Assembly: GCF_000829415.1 (NCBI RefSeq)
Contig: NZ_AP014637.1
Span: 2,182,001-2,246,000 of the forward strand
Source: Pseudomonas sp. StFLB209
Lineage (GTDB): Bacteria; Pseudomonadota; Gammaproteobacteria; Pseudomonadales; Pseudomonadaceae
Direction: 5' to 3'
DNA: 64,000 nt
Positions within the stretch are counted from its first letter, which is position 1, and every line of letters begins with the position of its first letter. The notes under the pieces are model-generated. The model did not search any database and was not told where the DNA came from. It was given only the letters and a program-made list of their open reading frames with translations. Below, in pieces: positions 54,527 to 64,000 of this stretch. The position numbers and the translations under genes were made by a program.

Positions 54527-55165
54527 TCAGAGTTCAGAGGGTCGTTTGGCAAGGCAGGGCGGCAGATACAAGCCCAGATAGGCATCGAACACCCGCAGGG
54601 CTTCTTGCGCCAGGCGCGGGGTGATCTGCTCATGCAGTTGCATTGAGCGGGCATAGACCCGGTCGCTCAGTTCCATGGCCAGCGCAAATACATCGACATC
54701 ATCGGGCAGCACCGGCAGATGAAAGTGCCGGGCGAACACCGCCTGCAGCAACTGGCCCAGCTCGATATCGTGCCGGTGGTCGGCCTGATTGACCTCGGCC
54801 AGGCCATGCTGGGCAAGAATCAACTGGCGGGCCGCTGCATCGTTGTTGTAGATGGTGAGCATGCGCACTTCCAGCACCCGCGACAGGTCACGCCAGTCGC
54901 GTAGTGAGTCGTGCGCCACTGGCTCCAGCAAGGTGGCCCGAAAAGCCGCATGCACGTCGGCGGTCAGCGCTTCGAGCAGGGCCGGTACGCTGGCGAAGAA
55001 GTGGTACACCGATGACGGCGGGATCTGTGCGCGCTCGGCCACGCTGTAGATCGACAGGTTGTCCATGCCCTCGCTGACCAGCAATTCCCGCGCGGCAGTA
55101 AGGATCGAGCCGATCCGCGCCTGGCTGGCAGCACGGGGTTTGCGGGGTGTGGCGGGGCGGGTCAT
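54527..55165 (-). CDS. TetR-family transcriptional regulator
   Basis: This 212-residue regulator has its HTH at about residues 18-62 (RIGSILTAARELLVSEGMDN, LSIYSVAERAQIPPSSVYHF). The all-helical C-terminal ligand domain continues to LGLYLPPCLAKRPSEL. The target is not evident: the deaminase-like gene lies downstream on the same strand (100 bp gap), and the polyamine genes lie 1.5 kb upstream. The start is the first ATG, MTRPATPRKPRAAS. Confidence 0.88.
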   Translation of the reverse strand: MTRPATPRKPRAASQARIGSILTAARELLVSEGMDNLSIYSVAERAQIPPSSVYHFFASVPALLEALTADVHAAFRATLLEPVAHDSLRDWRDLSRVLEVRMLTIYNNDAAARQLILAQHGLAEVNQADHRHDIELGQLLQAVFARHFHLPVLPDDVDVFALAMELSDRVYARSMQLHEQITPRLAQEALRVFDAYLGLYLPPCLAKRPSEL

Positions 55166-55267
55166 GGTCAGCTAACTCTGCGGCGGGCAAGGCGCCATTG
55201 TACAGGGCGCCTGCGGGTAACGCTCCCACCGATACCGGGCTGTTACGGGGCCGGCGGGAGCGCTTGC

Positions 55268-55477
55268 CTATCGCACTTCGATAGCCTGCAGCGACTGGTT
55301 GACCAGCGATTGGGCCATTTCTGCCAGATGCATCACCGAGAAGGCCAGGTCACGTTGCTGGCCGCTCAACTGCTCGCCGGCTTCATAGGCGGTGGCGACG
55401 GCGCAGCGCAGTATCTGGTCGACACGCAGCAGGGTGTCTTCGAGGTGCATGGGTGGAGCTGGAATAACGATACTCAT
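55268..55477 (-). CDS. DUF6124-like small protein
   Basis: This 69-residue protein reads MSIVIPAPPMHLEDTLLRVD through SVMHLAEMAQSLVNQSLQAI. It resembles the C-terminal part of the short Pseudomonas DUF6124 (formerly DUF3077) proteins, with a conserved helix ending in H/QL.E.AQ.LVN.SL. Function is unknown. The SD AGGAAC lies 5 nt before the start codon and can pair with a loop in the leader RNA (see the region at 55478-55580). Codon use is like that of its neighbours. Confidence 0.7.
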   Translation of the reverse strand: MSIVIPAPPMHLEDTLLRVDQILRCAVATAYEAGEQLSGQQRDLAFSVMHLAEMAQSLVNQSLQAIEVR

Positions 55478-55580
55478 ATGATGTTCCTACGTTGGAGCCA
55501 TCACTTACCGCTCTCACACGATGAGGGGTGGCAGCTATGGACAGGGTGAGAGAGCCGGTCAGGAACCACCCGGCCAGACC
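55478..55580 (-). promoter_or_regulatory. Structured leader of the DUF6124-like gene
   Basis: Read on the minus strand, two hairpins lie one base apart: GCCGG/CCGGC (55570-55574 with 55554-55558) with loop GTGGTTCCTGA, and CTCTCAC/GTGAGAG (55546-55552 with 55511-55517). The first loop contains GTTCCT, complementary to AGGAAC at 55483-55488, the gene's ribosome-binding site. A pseudoknot that hides the SD is therefore possible. This is a prediction by eye, without a folding calculation. Confidence 0.45.
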
Positions 55581-55930
55581 AAAGTCTGCCTGGACATAGC
55601 CGCCATAACGCATTCGACACAAGGAAATCGAAGACGGAGGACGAGCTTACGCGTTGGTTCTTGAATCCGGGCTCTCACACCCACCACTGCATTACAGCGG
55701 CGAAGCGCAGACTAGAGGCCCGATCAGGCAGGCGCAAGCGGTCGGGATTCTCTCGGAAACTTCACTCAAGAGATACAGAAAGGTCTGTAAGAAGGGTCAC
55801 AATTCTTGTCGTCCATCGCCTGTTTTGGCGTGGTTCGGGGCCGTTGAATCCAGCCTGTCATTTCCGCTAGCTGAATCTGGTGGCAGTCGGAACGATAATC
55901 GGTTTTCAATTTCTTCTCGGGGTCAGACCA
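55581..55930. other. Intergenic region upstream of the RHS-core gene
   Basis: About 350 bp without a credible gene. An in-frame run of open codons continues upstream of the RHS ATG and another frame is open from 55654, but neither shows family resemblance. The region is less GC-rich than its surroundings. It should hold the promoters for the divergent DUF6124-like and RHS-core genes. Confidence 0.4.
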
Positions 55931-56587
55931 ATGGCTGAGCAGCGAGCGCTACTTCCCGTCCCTCCGAATTGTGGGGCAGCAATTGGATCTGGACAGCGTC
56001 AATCCGTGCACCTGGGCTTCAATGGCGATCTCTGCGAGCCAATCACTGGCCATTATCTGTTGGGCAATGGCTATCGGGCGTACAACCCAGTATTGATGCG
56101 CTTTAACAGTCCGGACAGTTTGAGTCCGTTTAGTGACGGAGGGTTGAATGCCTATGCGTATTGCTTGGGTGATCCGGTCAATCATGTCGATCGTGACGGG
56201 CACATTCCGGCATTCCTGAATGTGCATAATTTTCTGAAAGTCGTCTCTGGTACGGCATTGGTTGCTTCTGGAGGGGCTGTCATTGCGGGAATAGCCGTAA
56301 AAGAAAAGAATCTGAAAACAGGCCTGATGGCTGTAGCGGGGGTGTTGTTGACGGCAGGCACTGTGGGCGCACTCAAAACCTGGCACAGGACTGCACGCTT
56401 GGCTGATACGGCGCCATCATCTTTGTCGCCGCCGTCATATGAAATGGCTTTGCGCCACCCTCCGTCGTATGAAACGGCCTTGCTCTCTCCTCCTTCATAT
56501 AGCGTAGCAATTAGTAGGCAAACGCAGTCGGCCAGGCAAGTTGCAGATATCAGGCGCAGTTCGGGCATGGCCGAGACGGCTTTATGA
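55931..56587 (+). CDS. Short RHS-core protein with PPSY repeats
   Basis: This 218-residue orphan has the RHS repeat-associated core at about residues 25-90 (HYLLGNGYRAYNPVLMRFNS, PDSLSPFSDGGLNAYAYCLG, DPVNHVDRDGH). This is the junction normally found before a polymorphic-toxin C-terminus. Two hydrophobic segments follow (about 100-120 and 128-146), then three PPSY motifs in SPPSYEMALRHPPSYETALL and SPPSYSVAIS. It lacks the long YD-repeat shell of true Rhs proteins. No immunity gene is evident downstream. Start chosen at MAEQRALLPVPPN; 17 more upstream codons are in frame. Function unknown. Confidence 0.75.
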   Translation: MAEQRALLPVPPNCGAAIGSGQRQSVHLGFNGDLCEPITGHYLLGNGYRAYNPVLMRFNSPDSLSPFSDGGLNAYAYCLGDPVNHVDRDGHIPAFLNVHNFLKVVSGTALVASGGAVIAGIAVKEKNLKTGLMAVAGVLLTAGTVGALKTWHRTARLADTAPSSLSPPSYEMALRHPPSYETALLSPPSYSVAISRQTQSARQVADIRRSSGMAETAL

Positions 56588-56642
56588 ATATGGGTTAGAA
56601 AGCATGCCGGCTCCTTATGAGCCAGCGATGCTTTTGACCCCG

Positions 56643-58019
56643 TTAAACCGTATGCAAGTACCAGTTGTACTCCAAATCCGAAATCGAGTGCTCGAACTCT
56701 TCCAGCTCGCTCTCCTTGCAGGCCACGAAGATATCGATGTATTTCGGATCGATGTATTTGGCCATGACTTCGCTGTCGTCCAGCGTGCGCAGGGCGTCGC
56801 GCAGGTTGTTGGGCAGGCTCTGCTCGAATTGCTCGTAGGAGTTGCCTTCGACCGGTGCGCCCGGCTCGATCTTGTTGGTCAGGCCGTGGTGCACGCCTGC
56901 CAGTACCGAAGCCATCAGCAGATACGGGTTGGCATCGGCGCCCGCCACGCGGTGCTCGATGCGCACGGCATCGGCGGTGCCGGTTGGTACGCGCACCGCC
57001 ACGGTGCGGTTGTCCAGGCCCCAGGTTGGCGAGTTGGGCACGTAGAACTGCGCGCCGAAGCGGCGGTAGGAGTTGACGTTCGGGCACAGGAACGCCATCT
57101 GCGCCGGCAGGGTCTCGAGCACACCGCCGACCGCATGACGCAATGCGGCGTTCTGCTCGGGATCCTCACTGGTGAAAATGTTCTTGCCGTCGCGATCAAG
57201 GATCGAGATGTGCACATGCAGGCCGTTGCCGGCCTGGCCCGGATAGGGCTTGGCCATGAAGGTGGTGTCCATCTCATGGTCGTAGGCGATGTTCTTGATC
57301 AGGCGCTTGAGCAGTACCGCGTAGTCGCAGGCCTTGAGCGGGTCGGCCACGTGGTGCAGGTTGACCTCGAACTGCGCAGGGGCGCTTTCCTTGACGATGG
57401 CGTCAGCCGGAATGCCTTGCTCCTTGGCGCCTTCAAGGATGTCTTGCAGGCAATCGACGTACTCGTCGAGGTCGTCGATCAGGTACACCTGAGTGGAATG
57501 CGGGCGTTTGCCGGAAATCGGTGAGCGCGGTGGCTGTGGGCGGCCGTTCACGTTTTCCTGGTCGATCAGGTAGAACTCCAGCTCAAATGCGGCGCAGATG
57601 GTCAGGCCCATCTCGTCGAACCGGCTGACGACCTGGCGCAGTACCTCGCGCGGGTCGGCAAAGAAGGGTTCGCCTTCGAGTTCGTGCATGGTCATCAGCA
57701 ATTGCGCGGTGGGGCGCTTTTGCCACGGTTCATTGCACAGCGTATTGGGGATCGGGTAGCAGATGCGATCGGCATCGCCGATATCCAGGCCAAGGCCGGT
57801 GCTTTCTACTGTGGAGCCATTGATGTCCAGGGCAAACAGCGAGGCCGGGAGGTTGATGCCTTTTTCGTAAACCTTGTGCAGGCTGGTGCGTTCGATTCGC
57901 TTGCCACGCACTACACCATTCATATCTGCAATCAGAAGGTCAACGTACAGAACCTCAGGGTGTTCCTTAAGGAACGCGTTCGCTTCGTTGAGCTGAACGG
58001 CACGCGGGGGTACCGACAT
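56643..58019 (-). CDS. spuI: Glutamine-synthetase-family protein SpuI (gamma-glutamylpolyamine synthetase)
   Basis: This 458-residue glutamine synthetase-fold ligase has a GS beta-grasp (about 20-110) and catalytic domain with AGNGLHVHISILDRDGKN and the ATP-site region ANPYLLMASVLAGVHHGL. It matches the length of P. aeruginosa SpuI (458), which gamma-glutamylates polyamines for catabolism. It is divergent from spuB with a 610-bp gap. The leader has AACAACAAAGGTGTTG just before the ATG. Confidence 0.92.
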   Translation of the reverse strand: MSVPPRAVQLNEANAFLKEHPEVLYVDLLIADMNGVVRGKRIERTSLHKVYEKGINLPASLFALDINGSTVESTGLGLDIGDADRICYPIPNTLCNEPWQKRPTAQLLMTMHELEGEPFFADPREVLRQVVSRFDEMGLTICAAFELEFYLIDQENVNGRPQPPRSPISGKRPHSTQVYLIDDLDEYVDCLQDILEGAKEQGIPADAIVKESAPAQFEVNLHHVADPLKACDYAVLLKRLIKNIAYDHEMDTTFMAKPYPGQAGNGLHVHISILDRDGKNIFTSEDPEQNAALRHAVGGVLETLPAQMAFLCPNVNSYRRFGAQFYVPNSPTWGLDNRTVAVRVPTGTADAVRIEHRVAGADANPYLLMASVLAGVHHGLTNKIEPGAPVEGNSYEQFEQSLPNNLRDALRTLDDSEVMAKYIDPKYIDIFVACKESELEEFEHSISDLEYNWYLHTV

Positions 58020-58629
58020 GATGCAACACCTTTGTTGTTAAAAATATCAATCATCGAGTCTTGCCGGATTCAGTCAATCCGAAAGCCATGATGAAGTCAA
58101 TAGAGCTTTCCTTTGCCCCGAAATGGCGCCATCGTGCCGATTATGCTGCTTGTCAGGGCATTCGCAACACGCTGCAGCCGGGCAATACCCGAAGCCATGA
58201 ATTGGCGTGTTCAACGTATTTCTAATTATTGTGAAAAAAAATGAACGGCGCTAAGCTCCATCGCAACCCATAACAGCAAAAATACCGGGGGCGTCGATGT
58301 CTGCATTGCCATTCATGGACAACAACGCACACTGCGCAATGGCCTCGCCAGGCAGTGGTGTCGCCCATCACCGATGCACAGCGTCTACTGAACCCTATCA
58401 CTATAGTGGCGCGGCTGACAGCGTGCCGCTTACCCCTTCGCGCTTGCGTATGACCGCGCATTTGACTCGGCATCCGCCTCCAGGTTGCGTTAGCCTTGCG
58501 CTGCGTTCATCAAACATGCATTTGCGAGGTGCATCCTGCACCGCACGGCGCCTGGGCACTGCACTGTGACGCCGAACAAGTCGCATCCAGGCCTGACTCC
58601 GGTCAGGACACGTCAAACCTGAGGTATTT
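58020..58629. promoter_or_regulatory. 610-bp divergent regulatory region between spuI and spuB
   Basis: The gap is unusually long. It holds AT-rich patches near 58040 and 58222-58250 (TAATTATTGTGAAAAAAAAT), probably promoters for the two directions. A 90-codon open frame from 58297 has no recognisable homology or good codon bias and is not called. No terminator or clear regulator site was found by eye. Confidence 0.45.
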
Positions 58630-59988
58630 ATGAGTACCAATCTCGACCAGCTCACCGATTGGTTGAAAGAACACAAGATCACTGAAGTCGAATGCATGAT
58701 GTCGGACCTGACCGGCATCACTCGGGGCAAGATCTCCCCCACCAACAAATTCATCGCTGAAAAAGGCATGCGCCTGCCGGAAAGCGTTCTGTTACAGACT
58801 GTGACCGGTGACTATGTAGAAGACGAGATCTACTACGAACTGCTCGACCCGGCCGACATCGACATGATCTGCCGCCCCGATGCCAATGCCGTGTATCTGG
58901 TGCCATGGGCTATCGAGCCGACGGCCCAGGTGATCCACGACACCTACGACAAACAGGGCAACCCCATCGAGCTGTCGCCGCGCAACGTGCTCAAGAAAGT
59001 CCTCAAGCTGTATGCCGACCAGGGCTGGCAGCCGATTGTCGCGCCGGAGATGGAGTTCTACCTGACCAAGCGCAGCGATGACCCCGACTACCCGTTGCAG
59101 CCGCCGGTAGGCCGCTCCGGGCGTCCCGAAACGGGCCGGCAGTCGTTCTCCATCGAGGCCGCCAACGAGTTCGATCCGCTGTTCGAAGACGTTTACGACT
59201 GGTGCGAACTGCAGAACCTCGACCTCGACACGCTGATTCATGAAGATGGCACGGCGCAGATGGAAATCAACTTCCGTCACGGTGATGCGCTGTCGCTGGC
59301 TGACCAGATCGTGGTGTTCAAACGCACCATGCGCGAGGCCGCGCTCAAGCACAACGTGGCTGCGACCTTCATGGCCAAGCCCATGACCGGCGAGCCGGGC
59401 AGCGCCATGCACCTGCACCAGAGTGTGATCGACATTCAGACCGGCAAGAGCATCTTTTCCAACGAAGACGGCACCATGAGCACGCTGTTTCTGCAGCATG
59501 TCGGTGGCTTGCAGAAATACATCCCCGAGCTGTTGCCGCTGTTCGCGCCCAACGTCAACTCGTTCCGCCGCTTCCTGCCTGACACCTCGGCGCCGGTCAA
59601 TGTCGAGTGGGGCGAAGAAAACCGCACCGTCGGCCTGCGCGTACCGGATGCCGGCCCGCAGAACCGCCGCGTCGAAAACCGCCTGCCGGGCGCCGATGCC
59701 AACCCGTATCTGGCGATTGCCGCGAGTCTGCTGTGCGGTTTCATCGGCATGGTCGAAGGCATCAACCCCAGCGCGCCGGTGGTGGGGCGTGGCTACGAGC
59801 GCCGCAACCTGCGCCTGCCACTGACCATCGAAGACGCGCTGGAGCGCCTGGAAAACAGCAAGACCATCGAGAAGTACCTGGGCAAGAAATTCATCGTTGG
59901 CTACGTCGCGGTCAAGCGTGCCGAGCATGAAAACTTCAAGCGCGTGATCAGTTCCTGGGAGCGTGAGTTCCTGCTGTTTGCCGTCTGA
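58630..59988 (+). CDS. spuB: Glutamine-synthetase-family protein SpuB (gamma-glutamylputrescine synthetase)
   Basis: This 452-residue paralogue of SpuI begins [20 protein letters not shown], with [20 protein letters not shown] in the catalytic domain and [20 protein letters not shown]. The length equals that of P. aeruginosa SpuB (452). It glutamylates putrescine or related amines in the first degradation step. ATG preceded by TGAGGTATTT. It is followed by spuC after 59 bp. Confidence 0.93.
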   Translation: MSTNLDQLTDWLKEHKITEVECMMSDLTGITRGKISPTNKFIAEKGMRLPESVLLQTVTGDYVEDEIYYELLDPADIDMICRPDANAVYLVPWAIEPTAQVIHDTYDKQGNPIELSPRNVLKKVLKLYADQGWQPIVAPEMEFYLTKRSDDPDYPLQPPVGRSGRPETGRQSFSIEAANEFDPLFEDVYDWCELQNLDLDTLIHEDGTAQMEINFRHGDALSLADQIVVFKRTMREAALKHNVAATFMAKPMTGEPGSAMHLHQSVIDIQTGKSIFSNEDGTMSTLFLQHVGGLQKYIPELLPLFAPNVNSFRRFLPDTSAPVNVEWGEENRTVGLRVPDAGPQNRRVENRLPGADANPYLAIAASLLCGFIGMVEGINPSAPVVGRGYERRNLRLPLTIEDALERLENSKTIEKYLGKKFIVGYVAVKRAEHENFKRVISSWEREFLLFAV

Positions 59989-60047
59989 CCGCTGATAGCC
60001 CCGTAGGAGGGGCTATCCACCCTGCAATCTGGCAATGGAGTGATGCA

Positions 60048-61412
60048 ATGACCGTCAAGAATCCACAAACCCTCGAATGGCAAAGCCTCAGCCACCAGCA
60101 TCATCTGGCGCCTTTCAGTGACTACAAACAACTGAAGGAAAAAGGGCCGCGCATCATTACCCGCGCCGAAGGGGTGTACCTGTGGGACAGCGAAGGGCAG
60201 CAGATTCTCGACGGCATGGCCGGCTTGTGGTGCGTGGCGGTGGGCTACGGTCGTGAAGAGCTGGTCGCGGCCGCCAGTCGCCAGATGCGTGAGCTGCCGT
60301 ATTACAACCTGTTCTTCCAGACCGCTCACCCGCCTGCTCTGGAGCTGGCGCAGGCGATCGGCCAGATTGCCCCGCAGGGCATGAACCATGTGTTCTTCAC
60401 CGGCTCCGGCTCCGAAGGCAACGACACGATGTTGCGCATGGTGCGTCATTACTGGGCAATCAAAGGCCAGCCGAACAAGAAAACCATCATCAGCCGGGTT
60501 AATGGTTATCACGGCTCCACCGTCGCCGGTGCCAGTTTGGGTGGCATGACTTACATGCATGAGCAGGGCGATTTGCCGATTCCCGGGATTGTCCATATTC
60601 CCCAGCCGTACTGGTTCGGCGAGGGTGGCGACATGAGACCGGATGAGTTCGGTGTCTGGGCTGCCGATCAACTGGAGAAAAAGATCCTCGAACTCGGCGT
60701 GGACACGGTCGGCGCCTTTATCGCCGAGCCGATTCAGGGCGCTGGCGGGGTCATCGTGCCGCCTGACAGCTACTGGCCGCGCATCAAGGAAATTCTGGCC
60801 CGCTACGACATCCTGTTCGTGGCAGACGAGGTGATCTGCGGCTTCGGGCGTACCGGCGAGTGGTTCGGCAGTGACTACTATGGTCTTGAACCGGACATGA
60901 TGACCATCGCCAAGGGGCTGACCTCCGGTTACGTGCCCATGGGCGGCCTGGTGGTGCGTGACGAAGTCGTCGCGGTGCTCAACGAGGGGGGCGATTTCAA
61001 CCACGGCTTCACCTATTCCGGGCATCCGGTGGCCGCCGCCGTGGGCCTGGAAAACATACGTATCCTGCGCGAGGAACGCGTCGTCGAACGGGTCAAGGCA
61101 GAAACGGCACCTTACTTGCAGAAACGTCTGCGTGAGCTGAGCGACCACCCGTTGGTGGGCGAGGTGCGCGGCGTGGGTCTGTTGGGGGCAATCGAGCTGG
61201 TGCGCGACAAGGTCAGCCGGGAACGTTACACCGGGCAATCGGCGGGCATGATCTGCCGAACCTTCTGTTTTGAAAATGGCCTGATCATGCGAGCGGTCGG
61301 CGACACCATGATCATTGCGCCGCCACTGGTCATCAGCCTGGCGCAGATCGACGAACTGGTGAGCAAGGCGCGCCAGTGCCTGGATCTGACCTGGCAGGCG
61401 CTGCAAGGTTAA
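60048..61412 (+). CDS. spuC: Polyamine:pyruvate aminotransferase SpuC
   Basis: This 454-residue class III PLP aminotransferase has the PLP lysine K289 in [17 protein letters not shown], the aspartate in [20 protein letters not shown], and [17 protein letters not shown]. SpuC transfers the amino group of putrescine or related polyamines to pyruvate. It sits between spuB and the transporter genes, so degradation and uptake share one transcript. Confidence 0.93.
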   Translation: MTVKNPQTLEWQSLSHQHHLAPFSDYKQLKEKGPRIITRAEGVYLWDSEGQQILDGMAGLWCVAVGYGREELVAAASRQMRELPYYNLFFQTAHPPALELAQAIGQIAPQGMNHVFFTGSGSEGNDTMLRMVRHYWAIKGQPNKKTIISRVNGYHGSTVAGASLGGMTYMHEQGDLPIPGIVHIPQPYWFGEGGDMRPDEFGVWAADQLEKKILELGVDTVGAFIAEPIQGAGGVIVPPDSYWPRIKEILARYDILFVADEVICGFGRTGEWFGSDYYGLEPDMMTIAKGLTSGYVPMGGLVVRDEVVAVLNEGGDFNHGFTYSGHPVAAAVGLENIRILREERVVERVKAETAPYLQKRLRELSDHPLVGEVRGVGLLGAIELVRDKVSRERYTGQSAGMICRTFCFENGLIMRAVGDTMIIAPPLVISLAQIDELVSKARQCLDLTWQALQG

Positions 61413-61504
61413 TGCTGTTCTACAAGGCCATCCGCTAATCTGCCAGACTAACGGCGCTGCCAGTCAGCCGTTCTGTTTAATAACGACAACTTGGAGCTGT
61501 ATCC

Positions 61505-62602
61505 ATGAAAACATTCGGCAAGACCCTTCTCGCCTTGTCCATGGCGGGCCTGATGACCGCGACCGTGCACGCTGACGATAAAGTGCTGCACGTTTATAAC
61601 TGGTCCGATTACATTGCCCCGGACACCGTGGCCAAGTTCGAGAAAGAGTCGGGTATCAAAGTTGTCTACGATGTGTTCGACAGCAATGAAACCCTGGAGG
61701 CCAAACTGCTGGCAGGCAAGTCTGGCTACGATGTGGTCGTGCCAAGCAACAACTTCCTGGCCAAGCAGATCAAAGCCGGGGTCTATCAGGAACTGGACCG
61801 CTCCAAACTGCCGAACTGGAAAAACCTCGACCCGGCGCTGCTCAAGGCGGTGGGCGATGCCAGTGACCCGGGCAACAAGTTCGCCTTCCCGTACATGTGG
61901 GGCACCATCGGCATCGGCTATAACCCCGAGAAGGTCAAGGCGGCACTGGGCGTCGACAAGATCGACTCCTGGGACGTACTGCTCAAGCCCGAGAACATCG
62001 CCAAGCTCAAGAGCTGCGGTGTGAGTTTCCTCGACTCGCCTACCGAAATGATCCCGGTGGCCCTGCATTACCTGGGTTACCCGACCAACAGCGAAGACAA
62101 GAAACAGCTGGCCGAAGCTGAAGCACTGTGGCTGAAGATCCGTCCTTCTGTGGCTTACTTCCATTCGTCCAAGTACATCTCTGACCTGGCCAATGGCAAC
62201 ATCTGTGTGGCCGTCGGTTACTCCGGTGACCTGGAGCAGGCCAAGTCGCGCGCTCATGAAGCCGGTGACAAGGTCAAGCTGTCCTACGCCATTCCCAAAG
62301 AAGGCGCCGGTAGTTTCTATGACATGGTCGCCATCCCTAAAGATGCCGAAAATGTCGACGCGGCCTACAAATTCCTGAATTTCCTGCTGCAGCCGGAAGT
62401 CATGGCCGAGATCACCAACGAGGTACGCTTCCCGAACGGCAACAAAGCCGCGACGGCGCTGGTCGACAAGGAAATCTCCGGTGATCCGAGCATCTATCCG
62501 ACCCCGGAAGTGACTGCCAAGCTGTATGCAATTGCTGATTTGCCAGCCGCGACCCAGCGGATCCTGACCCGCAGCTGGACCAAAATCAAATCGGGGAAAT
62601 AA
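61505..62602 (+). CDS. spuD: Putrescine-type ABC substrate-binding protein SpuD
   Basis: This 365-residue periplasmic protein has a signal peptide at 1-23 ([20 protein letters not shown]). The mature start [20 protein letters not shown] is characteristic of PotD/PotF-like polyamine-binding proteins, with [20 protein letters not shown] in the C-lobe. SpuD prefers putrescine in P. aeruginosa. It starts 92 bp after spuC. Confidence 0.93.
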   Translation: MKTFGKTLLALSMAGLMTATVHADDKVLHVYNWSDYIAPDTVAKFEKESGIKVVYDVFDSNETLEAKLLAGKSGYDVVVPSNNFLAKQIKAGVYQELDRSKLPNWKNLDPALLKAVGDASDPGNKFAFPYMWGTIGIGYNPEKVKAALGVDKIDSWDVLLKPENIAKLKSCGVSFLDSPTEMIPVALHYLGYPTNSEDKKQLAEAEALWLKIRPSVAYFHSSKYISDLANGNICVAVGYSGDLEQAKSRAHEAGDKVKLSYAIPKEGAGSFYDMVAIPKDAENVDAAYKFLNFLLQPEVMAEITNEVRFPNGNKAATALVDKEISGDPSIYPTPEVTAKLYAIADLPAATQRILTRSWTKIKSGK

Positions 62603-63971
<1,369 letters not shown>

Positions 63972-64000
63972 AGAACCTGCCTCTGGCTCACAGCGCCAGA

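Noticed and set aside
55383..55622. 79-codon frame covering the DUF6124 leader (starts MCRMRYGGYVQADFG)
   Set aside because: It overlaps the small gene out of frame. The hairpins and SD complementarity explain the region better as RNA, although a conserved leader peptide cannot be fully excluded.
58297..58569. 90-codon open frame in the spuI-spuB gap
   Set aside because: No recognisable motif, no convincing SD and codon use unlike that of the neighbours; left uncalled.
59901..61406. 501-codon frame antisense to spuC
   Set aside because: Complement of a clear class III aminotransferase.

Overview
The window is a chromosomal segment of a fluorescent-type Pseudomonas (P. putida / P. fluorescens lineage). 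This is inferred from high-GC coding with strong wobble bias, from gene neighbourhoods characteristic of the genus (yggS-proC-yggT-metX-metW-rdgB-hemW beside pilT; pyrR-pyrB-pyrC' beside ruvX-algH-tonB3-gshB-pilGHIJ-chpA; mdcABCDEGH-madLM; ssu; spu), and from dispersed REP palindromes of the TAGGAGCGG type. I saw no tRNA, rRNA, CRISPR array, intact insertion sequence or prophage.

Layout. 1-3.6 kb: a truncated LacI-type regulator, then a divergent cadR/cadA metal-efflux pair sharing a MerR-type operator. 3.7-11.4 kb: an amino-acid permease, an ECF sigma/anti-sigma pair downstream of a DUF3455 gene, a PAP2 phosphatase with a histidine phosphatase, a methyltransferase, nhaA and a HutD-like gene. 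10.8-18.2 kb, minus strand: a long housekeeping block (yggS, proC, yggT, metX, metW, DUF4426, rdgB, hemW, DUF3392, hutD-like), with pilT divergent from it. 19.3-27 kb: an NlpC/P60 peptidase, a TM2 protein, then tonB3, algH, ruvX, pyrR, pyrB, pyrC' and gshB, all on the minus strand. 27.1-37 kb, plus strand: the Pil-Chp chemosensory system pilGHIJ-chpA-chpC, without pilK or chpB.

37-45.5 kb: the biotin-independent malonate decarboxylase operon mdcABCDEGH, the malonate carrier madLM and the regulator mdcR. A short nested-palindrome element lies just upstream of mdcA. 45.6-53.1 kb: a TrhA/hemolysin III protein, then a sulfur-scavenging region (orphan sulfonate-type binding protein, OprD-family porin, 1-Cys peroxiredoxin LsfA, ssuA-ssuC-ssuB-ssuF). 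The monooxygenase ssuD and reductase ssuE expected in this operon are absent from the window. A strong terminator closes the ssu operon.

53.2-56.6 kb is the accessory part. It holds a 415-residue orphan protein with a zinc deaminase-like H-x-E...P-C-x2-C site, a TetR regulator, a 69-residue DUF6124-like gene preceded by what looks like a structured RNA leader, and a short RHS-core protein ending in PPSY repeats. 56.6-64 kb: the polyamine (spu) locus, with spuI divergent from spuB-spuC-spuD-spuE. It imports putrescine/spermidine and feeds them into gamma-glutamylation and transamination; spuE uses a TTG start. The most promising under-described items are the orphan deaminase, the structured leader, the nested-palindrome element, and the REP motifs that supply the stop codons of two unrelated genes.
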